Positions 48,989 to 55,897 of a DNA stretch of 64,000 nucleotides are shown piece by piece. Each line of letters begins with the position of its first letter. The first letter of the stretch is position 1. Below the pieces are notes generated by a model. It was not told where the DNA came from. It saw only the letters and a list, made by a program, of their open reading frames with translations, and did no database searches. The stretch is from assembly GCF_049800955.1 (NCBI RefSeq), contig NZ_JBNAGA010000001.1:1550001-1614000 (forward strand). The letters run 5' to 3'. The position numbers and the translations under genes are program-made. The DNA is from JAKVBH01 sp049800955. Its GTDB lineage: Bacteria > Pseudomonadota > Alphaproteobacteria > Rhodobacterales > Rhodobacteraceae.

Positions 48989-49828
48989 ATGCAGTTTCAG
49001 GGCACAGAGAGCTATGTCGCGACCGACGATCTGACCATGGCGGTCAATGCCGCCGTCACGCTGGAACGTCCCCTGCTGGTCAAGGGCGAGCCCGGCACCG
49101 GCAAGACGGAACTGGCCCGTCAGGTGGCCGCATCTCTGGGCTGCGAGATGATCGAATGGAACATCAAATCGACCACGCGCGCCCAGCAAGGCCTTTATGA
49201 ATATGACGCAGTCAGCCGTCTGCGCGACAGCCAGCTGGGCGATGCGCGGGTCAATGACGTCAAGAATTACATCCGCAAGGGCAAGCTCTGGCAGGCGTTT
49301 GAGGCGGACCAGAAAGTCGTGCTGCTCATTGATGAGGTGGACAAGGCCGATATCGAGTTTCCCAATGATCTGTTGCAAGAGCTCGACCGGATGGAATTCC
49401 ATGTCTACGAGACTGGCGAGACGATCAGCGCAAAAATCCGTCCAATTGTCATTATCACCTCGAACAATGAAAAGGAGCTGCCTGATGCTTTCCTGCGGCG
49501 CTGCTTCTTTCACTACATCCGCTTTCCCGATGCCGAGACGATGCGCAAGATCGTCGAAGTGCATCATCCGGGCATCAAGGGCGAGCTGCTGACCGCCGCC
49601 CTCACGCAATTCTATGAGTTGCGCGAGCAACCGGGCCTCAAGAAGAAGCCCTCGACGTCGGAAGTGCTCGATTGGCTCAAGCTGCTGCTGGCGGAGGATC
49701 TGACGCCGGAGGACCTCAAGCGCGAGGGCGCCAATGCCCTGCCCAAGCTGCACGGCGCTCTGCTCAAGAATGAACAGGATGTGCATTTGTTCGAGCGGCT
49801 GGCCTTCATGGCGCGCGGCGGGCGGTAG
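48989..49828 (+). CDS. MoxR-type AAA+ ATPase
   Basis: A 279-aa AAA+ protein with Walker A GEPGTGKTEL, Walker B VVLLIDEVDKA, sensor 1 IVIITSNNEKELPDAFLRRC and a C-terminal lid. MoxR proteins act as chaperones that insert cofactors or mature complexes, normally with a von Willebrand factor A protein encoded just downstream. Here the downstream neighbour is a repeat region then a PIN gene on the other strand, so that partner is missing locally. It is divergent from dksA. Confidence 0.9.
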   Translation: MQFQGTESYVATDDLTMAVNAAVTLERPLLVKGEPGTGKTELARQVAASLGCEMIEWNIKSTTRAQQGLYEYDAVSRLRDSQLGDARVNDVKNYIRKGKLWQAFEADQKVVLLIDEVDKADIEFPNDLLQELDRMEFHVYETGETISAKIRPIVIITSNNEKELPDAFLRRCFFHYIRFPDAETMRKIVEVHHPGIKGELLTAALTQFYELREQPGLKKKPSTSEVLDWLKLLLAEDLTPEDLKREGANALPKLHGALLKNEQDVHLFERLAFMARGGR

Positions 49829-49838
49829 GCTTTTTCAA

Positions 49839-50260
49839 CTCACACCAGCCCGGTGCGCGGCGCAGCCGCAGGGCGGCACCTGCCCGTCCCGGCGGGCTGG
49901 TGCCTTGGTAACGTCAGCGCGACGATGGGCTGATGCAATGACTTGGTTGGGATAAATCGCGGAGAACAGAGGCCGCAGCACCACCCCACGGGCAGGCGCC
50001 GCCCTGCGTCCCCAGATAGAAACCCAACGCACGCTTGCCCGCTGGTCATAACCGCGCTCAACCACGAGCGCGCAGGTCAGAAAGACATGAGCAGAGCGAT
50101 GCCTGCCCGTGGGGTGGCGCGACATCGCCACGGTATCTGCGCTTTATCTCAGCCAAGTCATTGCGCGGAATGAGCCTTTCGCCAGCGTCACCATGGCGCC
50201 AGCCCGCCGGGACGGGCAGGCACCGCCCTGCGGCTGCGCCGCGCACCGGGCATGGGTGAG
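49839..50260. repeat. large imperfect inverted repeat (about 420 bp)
   Basis: Two arms of about 160 bp are inverted copies: the outer 50 bases (from CTCAC at 49839, GCCCGGTGCGCGGCGCAGCC at 49848) match the complement of 50201-50260 with few changes, and CCACCCCACGGGCAGGC (49981-49997) is an exact complement of 50101-50117. The centre has its own hairpin (CGCGCTC at 50053, GAGCGCG at 50066). No ORF is credible inside. The outer module recurs at 34875-34899. It resembles a MITE-like or long-hairpin element; no target-site duplication was confirmed. Confidence 0.8.
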
Positions 50261-50276
50261 ATCGAACACGCGCCTC

Positions 50277-50816
50277 CTACCCCAGCGCCTTGCCCAACCG
50301 CGGCAAGCGCGCCTTCTTCATCAACTTGCGCATGGCCCACGCCTGCCCGGACAACCGCTCCGCCGTCAGACGTATCTCTTCACAAATGCCCGCGACAGCC
50401 TCGGGGTCTGCCTGCCAGAACCCATGCAGCAGAGCATCGGGATCATTGCGCGACAGGCCCTCTTCAGCCAGCATATGGCGCGGAAAATCCTTGGCATTCA
50501 TCGTCACGATCCCGTCTGCGCTGGATGCAATCGCCGCCGCCAGCACATGCACGTCATTGGGATCGGGCAGCCAGAGCCGCGCTTCGAGAGACGGGGGCCA
50601 GGCCACGCAAGCCTGAGGCCATTGCGATTGCAACAAGGCAATCTCGCCCTCCGCCTGCGCCGCCCCCTCAGGGCCCAGCTTGAGCGCCGCGCGGCGCCAT
50701 TCCTCCAGAATACGCGCGGACCAGAGAGGCGTGAAAAACCCCGCGTGTGCCGCACCCATCAAGACCTCCCGCATCACGGTCGGGTAGAGGACGCAGGCAT
50801 CAAGCAGCAGTTTCAT
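50277..50816 (-). CDS. PIN-domain protein (RSP_2648-like)
   Basis: A 179-aa PIN-fold protein, the nuclease fold of VapC toxins. Acidic residues are in place: D6 in LLLDACVLYP, E38/E39, D85/D88 in LPDPNDVHVLAAA and D110 in TMNAKDF. No antitoxin gene is adjacent; instead it overlaps the rRNA methyltransferase stop/start by 4 bases, a conserved pairing in Rhodobacteraceae as I recall. A VapC-type toxin role is unproven. Confidence 0.82.
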   Translation of the reverse strand: MKLLLDACVLYPTVMREVLMGAAHAGFFTPLWSARILEEWRRAALKLGPEGAAQAEGEIALLQSQWPQACVAWPPSLEARLWLPDPNDVHVLAAAIASSADGIVTMNAKDFPRHMLAEEGLSRNDPDALLHGFWQADPEAVAGICEEIRLTAERLSGQAWAMRKLMKKARLPRLGKALG

Positions 50817-52021
50817 AGCCGGTAGAACAGCGCTTTGAGATAGCCCGATTCCGCCAGTTGCGGCAGCATCGGGTGATCGGGGCCGGCAAAACCTGTGTGA
50901 ATGAGCTGAGCTGTGCGGCCAGACCCTGCCAAAGCGCGCCCGATGCCCCGGCTACAGGCTGCGCGAAACCGGCTCAGATCGGCTGCGTGCGAGCACGAAC
51001 ACAGCACCAGATACCCGCCCTCCGCGACCAGCGGTGCCGCCAGCATTGCCACACGCTCATAGGCGCGCAGCCCCTTTTCCAGAGCAGATTTCTTCGGTGC
51101 ATAGGCAGGCGGGTCGCAGACCACCAGATCAAATAGCGCCCCCTCCGCAGCGAGCGCTTCCATCTGGGCATTGGCATTGCCACAGCGCACCGACAGGCGG
51201 TCCCCCTGCCCCATCGCCGCAGCGCCGCCTTCAGCCAGCGCCAGCGCGGGGGCCGAACCATCCACACAAGTGACCGCCGCTGCGCCCGCGGCCAGCGCGG
51301 CCAGACCAAAGCCACCCACATGGGAGAACACATCCAAAACCCGCGCGCCCGGCGCCAGCTGCGCGGCAAAGGCGTGGTTCGGGCGCTGGTCAAAGAACAA
51401 TCCTGTCTTCTGCCCACCTGTGAGATCGGCAAGATAGGTCGCCCCGTTCATAGGCACCGGCACCGGCCCGTCCGGTGCCCCCCCCGCAAGGACTTCCGCG
51501 CTATCGTCGAGCCCTTCAAGGACCCGCGCCCGCCCGCTTGCATTCTTTAGCACATGGGTCACGCCCTCAAGCCGCAAGAGCGCCTCGGCAAACTCTGCCT
51601 TGAGCGTCTCCGTCCAAGCCGCGTTGGGCTGAAAGACAACACTGTCGTCAAAACGGTCGATGACGACGCCCGGCAAACCATCGCCTTCAGCATGAACCAG
51701 CCGGTAATAAGGCGCGTCATAAATCCGCGCCCTCATGGCGAGCGCGCGCGCGAGCCGGGCATGGATCCAGTCCACGTCAATCGTGGCGTTTGGATCGCGG
51801 TCCAACATCCGCGCGACAATGCGGCTGGCGCAATTGACCGCAACAAGGCCAAGAGGTTCGCGTGCGCCGTCTTCCAGGAGCGCAATCGTGCCCGGCGCAA
51901 TGGCCTTTGTCCGCCGGTCCATGACCAGTTCATTGTCAAACACCCAAGGGCTGCCATGGCGGATCTTGCGCGCATCCGTTTTGGGACGCAGTCGCACAAT
52001 AGGAAAAGAGAGCGCTGTCAT
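50813..52021 (-). CDS. class I SAM-dependent rRNA methyltransferase (RlmI-like)
   Basis: A 402-aa enzyme with an N-terminal PUA domain (KIRHGSPWVFDNEL) and a methyltransferase core: GARVLDVFSHVGGFGLAALAAGAAAVTCVDGS (SAM site) and LVVCDPPAYAPKKSALEKG, the CDPPAY/F motif of 23S rRNA m5C methyltransferases like RlmI/YccW. It modifies ribosomal RNA. Its stop overlaps the PIN gene start. Confidence 0.88.
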   Translation of the reverse strand: MTALSFPIVRLRPKTDARKIRHGSPWVFDNELVMDRRTKAIAPGTIALLEDGAREPLGLVAVNCASRIVARMLDRDPNATIDVDWIHARLARALAMRARIYDAPYYRLVHAEGDGLPGVVIDRFDDSVVFQPNAAWTETLKAEFAEALLRLEGVTHVLKNASGRARVLEGLDDSAEVLAGGAPDGPVPVPMNGATYLADLTGGQKTGLFFDQRPNHAFAAQLAPGARVLDVFSHVGGFGLAALAAGAAAVTCVDGSAPALALAEGGAAAMGQGDRLSVRCGNANAQMEALAAEGALFDLVVCDPPAYAPKKSALEKGLRAYERVAMLAAPLVAEGGYLVLCSCSHAADLSRFRAACSRGIGRALAGSGRTAQLIHTGFAGPDHPMLPQLAESGYLKALFYRL

Positions 52022-52072
52022 GGCGCTCTCTTAGTCTCTGTCCCGGGGTTTAGAAAGGGGCGTCTTTCTGGC

Positions 52073-52726
52073 TCAGAGCTCGTTGACGAGATCAAAGAAG
52101 CCGTAATTCGCAGTGACCCAACCATCCTTGGTCAGAAGCTCCGTCACGATGACCCGCGCCAGATGGTGGGTGATCCGGTATTTCTGCGTCACGCCCCGGT
52201 TTTCTGCCGCAACTGCCGCCCGGCCGCCAAGCGCATCGAGATTGGCATCGACCAGCTTGGGCTCAGTCAGGCGACCACCGGTGCTTGGCTCGCTCAGCCA
52301 CCATATGAAGTCAATGTCATGCACGCCGCCGACCGTGTAACGCGCCTTTTCGGTAATCGCATGAAAGCGCGTGACCTGCACATTCAGTACAACCGGACGC
52401 TCGCCAATGACCGAAGGCTCTCCCAGAGCCACGCCCTGTTTGAAAATCTGCGCGACCTGATCATGGCGGTTGCCAATGGGATCTTCGCGCCAGACGATAT
52501 CCCCGCTGGGATAATACCGGTTGGCCTCCGAGACGCGCAAAGAGCGCGGAACGGTGACATTTGTCGCTATGATGTGAAACGCGCCGAGCCGGTCCGCAGG
52601 CGCCGTGAGCGGTGCGCTCAGGGGGGGCTCAAATGCGGCATTGCGCATGGCGGTATCGGGTTGGGCACAAGCGCTCAATCCGAGCGCAACGAGTGCGAGG
52701 GCGCAAAAACGGGTAAACATCATCAT
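52073..52726 (-). CDS. DUF6778 family lipoprotein
   Basis: A 217-aa exported lipoprotein. The signal peptide ends in a lipobox (GLSAC, with the Cys near residue 19), so it would be anchored in a membrane. Later motifs are TNVTVPRSLRVSEANRYYPSGDI and VGGVHDIDFIWW. It matches the DUF6778 group of Rhodobacteraceae; no function is known. Start chosen at 52726 behind GGAGGCGAC; the frame is open to 52873. Confidence 0.82.
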   Translation of the reverse strand: MMMFTRFCALALVALGLSACAQPDTAMRNAAFEPPLSAPLTAPADRLGAFHIIATNVTVPRSLRVSEANRYYPSGDIVWREDPIGNRHDQVAQIFKQGVALGEPSVIGERPVVLNVQVTRFHAITEKARYTVGGVHDIDFIWWLSEPSTGGRLTEPKLVDANLDALGGRAAVAAENRGVTQKYRITHHLARVIVTELLTKDGWVTANYGFFDLVNEL

Positions 52727-52939
52727 GTCGCCTCCTTGGCTGGGCCGCACAACCCGCGCGGCGTTAACCTTAATGCTAGAGCGCAATCTGGGCGGGAATT
52801 GGACAGCTCCAAGGAGCTTTCGCGCCAAAGGTTCGGCACAGTGCGGTACAGTGCGCCGCAAATCGCTACGCAAAGCGCGTCACTCTTGCCTAAAAGAAAG
52901 GCTTGTCAGCGCCCGGCTCTCGCCGTATCAAGCGCACAA

Positions 52940-52951
52940 GTTAGCGCTAAC
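52940..52951. promoter_or_regulatory. LacI-type palindromic operator upstream of edd
   Basis: GTTAGCGCTAAC is a perfect 12-bp palindrome with the central CG typical of LacI-family operators. It lies 39 bases before the edd start. The local gap (52727-52989) otherwise shows no clear feature. Confidence 0.6.
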
Positions 52952-52989
52952 AGCGCCTCATGATCGATTTGTAGCCAAACGAGAGCCAC

Positions 52990-54795
52990 ATGCCCCTGCA
53001 TCCCCTTATCGAAGATGTCACCGCCCGGATCATTGACCGCTCGGCCCCGCGCCGCAGAACTTATCTCGAGCGCATGCGCCAAGCCGCCGCTGAGGGCCCG
53101 CGCCGCGCCCATCTGACCTGCGGCAACCAGGCCCATGCCTACGCCGCCATGGGAGGCGACAAGAACACGCTGACAGACGAACGCTCGCCCAATCTGGGCA
53201 TCGTGACCGCCTACAACGACATGCTCTCGGCCCATCAACCCTTTGAAGGCTATCCGGACGTGATCCGCGCAGCGGTGCGCAAAGTTGGCGCGACAGCCCA
53301 GGTCGCAGGCGGCGTTCCCGCAATGTGTGACGGGGTCACGCAAGGCCAGGTCGGTATGGAGCTGTCGCTCTTCTCCCGCGATGTGATCGCGCTGGCCGCC
53401 GGTGTGGCACTGTCGCACAACACTTATGATGCCGCGGTCTATCTTGGCGTTTGTGACAAGATCGTCCCGGGCCTCATCATTGCCGCAGGCACGTTCGGCT
53501 ATATCCCCGGTCTGTTCATTCCCGCAGGCCCCATGACCTCGGGTCTGCCCAATGACGAGAAAGCCAAGGTCCGCCAGAAATTCGCCGCAGGCGAGATTGG
53601 CCGCGACGAGTTGATGAAGGCCGAAATGGCCTCCTACCACGGCCCGGGGACGTGTACCTTCTACGGCACTGCGAACTCCAATCAGATGCTGATGGAATTC
53701 ATGGGGCTGCACCTGCCCGGGACGTCCTTCGTCAATCCCGGCACGCCCCTGCGAGAGGCGCTCACGGAATATGCCGCGCAGCGCGCCGTGTGCATCACCG
53801 CGCTGGGCAATGAATATACACCGGTCTGCGATGTGCTCGATGAGCGCGCCTTTGTGAATGCCATGGTGGGCCTGATGGCGACAGGCGGATCCACAAACCT
53901 CGTGTTGCACCTGCCGGCCATGGCGCGCGCGGCGGGCGTCGACATCACGCTGGAGGATTTCGACGCCATCTCGTCGGTGGTGCCACTGATGGCCAAGGTC
54001 TATCCCAATGGTCTGGCAGACGTGAACCATTTCCACGCCGCAGGCGGTCTGGCCTACATGATCGGTGATCTGCTCGACGCAGGCCTGCTGCATGAGGATG
54101 TGACGACCGTCTCGGGCAAGGGCCTCTCCGCCTATGCCTCCGAGCCGACCCTCAAGGATGGCACCGTGGCCTGGGCCCCGGGCCCCCGCGAGAGCCAGAA
54201 CGATCGCATCCTGCGCCCCGCAACCGATCCGTTCCAACCTACGGGCGGCCTGCGCCAGATGGCAGGCAATCTGGGTCACGGCATGATGAAAATTTCCGCC
54301 GTCGCCCCGGAGCGCCATGTCGTCGAGGCCCCCGCCCGCATTTTCGAGACACAAGAGGCCGTCAAAGAGGCCTTCAAGGCCGGAGAGTTCACCTCGGATA
54401 CGGTCGTCGTCGTGCGCTTCCAGGGCCCCAAGGCCAATGGCATGCCCGAGTTACACTCCCTGACGCCCACGCTGGCTGTCCTGCAAGACCGGGGTCTCAA
54501 GGTGGCCCTTGTGACCGATGGCCGGATGTCCGGCGCCTCCGGCAAAGTGCCCTCCGCGATCCACGTGAGCCCCGAAGCGCTCGACGGCGGACCGCTGGCA
54601 AAACTGCGCGATGGCGATCTTGTGCGCGTCGACGCAACGGCGGGTGTTCTGGAGGTTAAGGCAGAGGACTTTGACAGTCGCACGGCTGCGACGCCGGATC
54701 TGTCCGGCAATGGCCACGGCGTGGGCCGCGAGCTTTTCGAGGTCTTCCGTCAAACCGTGGGCCCGGCCTCCAGCGGCGCTGGCGTGGTTGTCTGA
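52990..54795 (+). CDS. edd: phosphogluconate dehydratase
   Basis: A 601-aa IlvD/Edd-family iron-sulfur dehydratase that converts 6-phosphogluconate to KDPG in the Entner-Doudoroff pathway. It has RAHLTCGNQAHAYAAMGGD, NLGIVTAYNDMLSAHQPFEGYP, GVPAMCDGVTQGQ and GPGTCTFYGTANSNQMLME, with cysteines for a [4Fe-4S] cluster. Length matches Edd (about 600), longer than IlvD is not expected. It is followed by eda. Confidence 0.96.
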   Translation: MPLHPLIEDVTARIIDRSAPRRRTYLERMRQAAAEGPRRAHLTCGNQAHAYAAMGGDKNTLTDERSPNLGIVTAYNDMLSAHQPFEGYPDVIRAAVRKVGATAQVAGGVPAMCDGVTQGQVGMELSLFSRDVIALAAGVALSHNTYDAAVYLGVCDKIVPGLIIAAGTFGYIPGLFIPAGPMTSGLPNDEKAKVRQKFAAGEIGRDELMKAEMASYHGPGTCTFYGTANSNQMLMEFMGLHLPGTSFVNPGTPLREALTEYAAQRAVCITALGNEYTPVCDVLDERAFVNAMVGLMATGGSTNLVLHLPAMARAAGVDITLEDFDAISSVVPLMAKVYPNGLADVNHFHAAGGLAYMIGDLLDAGLLHEDVTTVSGKGLSAYASEPTLKDGTVAWAPGPRESQNDRILRPATDPFQPTGGLRQMAGNLGHGMMKISAVAPERHVVEAPARIFETQEAVKEAFKAGEFTSDTVVVVRFQGPKANGMPELHSLTPTLAVLQDRGLKVALVTDGRMSGASGKVPSAIHVSPEALDGGPLAKLRDGDLVRVDATAGVLEVKAEDFDSRTAATPDLSGNGHGVGRELFEVFRQTVGPASSGAGVVV

Positions 54796-54807
54796 TCGCG
54801 CCCGCTC

Positions 54808-54838
54808 CTTCATCTTGCCAAATAAACTCCCGCCGGAG
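54808..54838 (-). repeat. dispersed repeat copy between edd and eda
   Basis: The minus strand reads CTCCGGCGGGAGTTTATT then TGGCAAGATGAAG. Other copies: 9080-9107, 55601-55629, 58746-58776 (plus strand), and the facing pair at 47016-47084. The element is intergenic each time. Confidence 0.7.
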
Positions 54839-54873
54839 GCTCCCGCAGCCCACCCCAAGCGAAAGGCCCGATT

Positions 54874-55515
54874 ATGACACCCCAAGACGCCTCCAAACGC
54901 TCCGCCGAGATCTGCCGGGCCGCCCCTGTGGTGCCTGTCCTTGTTGTGGACGACGCAGCCCATGCCCGCCCGCTGGCCGAGGCGCTCGTGGCCGGGGGGC
55001 TGCCCGCACTTGAGGTCACGCTGCGCACGCCCGCCGCGCTGGACGTGATCCGCGCGATGGCGGACGTCCCCGGTGGCATTGTCGGCGCAGGCACGCTTCT
55101 GACCCCGGGTGACGTGAAAGCCGCAAAAGCTGCGGGCGCGAAATTTGGTGTCTCCCCCGGCGCGACGGACCGGCTCCTGCAAGCCTGCGAAGATGAAGAC
55201 CTGCCATTGCTGCCAGGAACCGCGACTGCGTCGGAGGCCATGCGCCTGCTGGAGCGCGGCTACACGGTCCAGAAATTCTTCCCCGCCGAGGCCAATGGCG
55301 GCGCCCCGGCTCTCAAGGCCATCGGCGCGCCCATCCCACAGGTCTCCTTTTGCCCCACGGGCGGTGTCTCCTTGAAGAACGCGCGGGAATATCTGGGCCT
55401 TGCCAATACGCTCTGCGTTGGGGGCTCATGGGTCGCGCCCAAGGACAAGGTGATGGCGGGCGATTGGGCCGGCATCGAAGCGCTGGCGCGCGAAGCCGCT
55501 GCCCTGCCTCGCTGA
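54874..55515 (+). CDS. eda: KHG/KDPG aldolase
   Basis: A 213-aa class I aldolase splitting KDPG to pyruvate and glyceraldehyde-3-phosphate. The catalytic glutamate is E47 in LPALEVTLRTP and the Schiff-base lysine is K134 in GYTVQKFFPAEA. It lies 78 bases after edd on the same strand, separated by a repeat element, and completes the Entner-Doudoroff pair. Confidence 0.95.
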   Translation: MTPQDASKRSAEICRAAPVVPVLVVDDAAHARPLAEALVAGGLPALEVTLRTPAALDVIRAMADVPGGIVGAGTLLTPGDVKAAKAAGAKFGVSPGATDRLLQACEDEDLPLLPGTATASEAMRLLERGYTVQKFFPAEANGGAPALKAIGAPIPQVSFCPTGGVSLKNAREYLGLANTLCVGGSWVAPKDKVMAGDWAGIEALAREAAALPR

Positions 55516-55566
55516 ACCCACCTGATCCAAATGTCGCCGCTATCGCGGCGGCAGGATTTTGTAGTC

Positions 55567-55629
55567 GGGGCTCCGCCCCGGCGGCAAATTGCATTTGCCG
55601 CTCCCCGGCGTATTTTGGGCCAGATGAAA
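55567..55629 (+). repeat. stem-loop and dispersed repeat after eda
   Basis: GCGGCAAAT-TGC-ATTTGCCGC (55581-55601) is a 9-bp-arm hairpin, preceded by a GGGGCTCCGCCCC stem (55568-55580) and followed by the dispersed repeat copy CTCCCCGGCGTATTTTGG (55601) to 55629. It may end eda transcription. Confidence 0.6.
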
Positions 55630-55633
55630 TCAC

Positions 55634-55897
55634 TCAGTTTGTGCGGCTGCGTCCCCGCCATCCGCCACGGCGGCGCGGGGCGGCCATGCCGGCCTGTCCG
55701 GCCTTGAGCACCTGCGTCATCGGGTGCGTCTCGGAGCCGTAGCGTTCGAGCAGCGCCGAGATGGCTTTTGACGTATCTTCTTCCAGCGGCAATGCCAGCG
55801 CCCAATCGAGAAAAATGGAGCGGCATTCCGCATCGGTGATGCCTTCTATGTTGTAGGCTTCGCGGATCAGGCCTTTGGGGTCCAGCGGATCGGTCAT
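55634..55897 (-). CDS. conserved 87-aa protein downstream of glnE
   Basis: An 87-aa soluble protein (DPKGLIREAYNIEGITDAECR, SIFLDWALALPLEED, ISALLERYGSETHPMTQVL) with a basic, glycine/arginine-rich C-terminus. It overlaps the glnE stop by 4 bases (ATGA) and is read with it. I recognise no family by name. The coupling suggests a link to nitrogen control or simply cotranscription. Confidence 0.75.
   Translation of the reverse strand: MTDPLDPKGLIREAYNIEGITDAECRSIFLDWALALPLEEDTSKAISALLERYGSETHPMTQVLKAGQAGMAAPRRRGGWRGRSRTN

Noticed and set aside
50277..50816. VapBC toxin-antitoxin pair
   Set aside because: The PIN gene has no adjacent small antitoxin; the partner gene is an rRNA methyltransferase.
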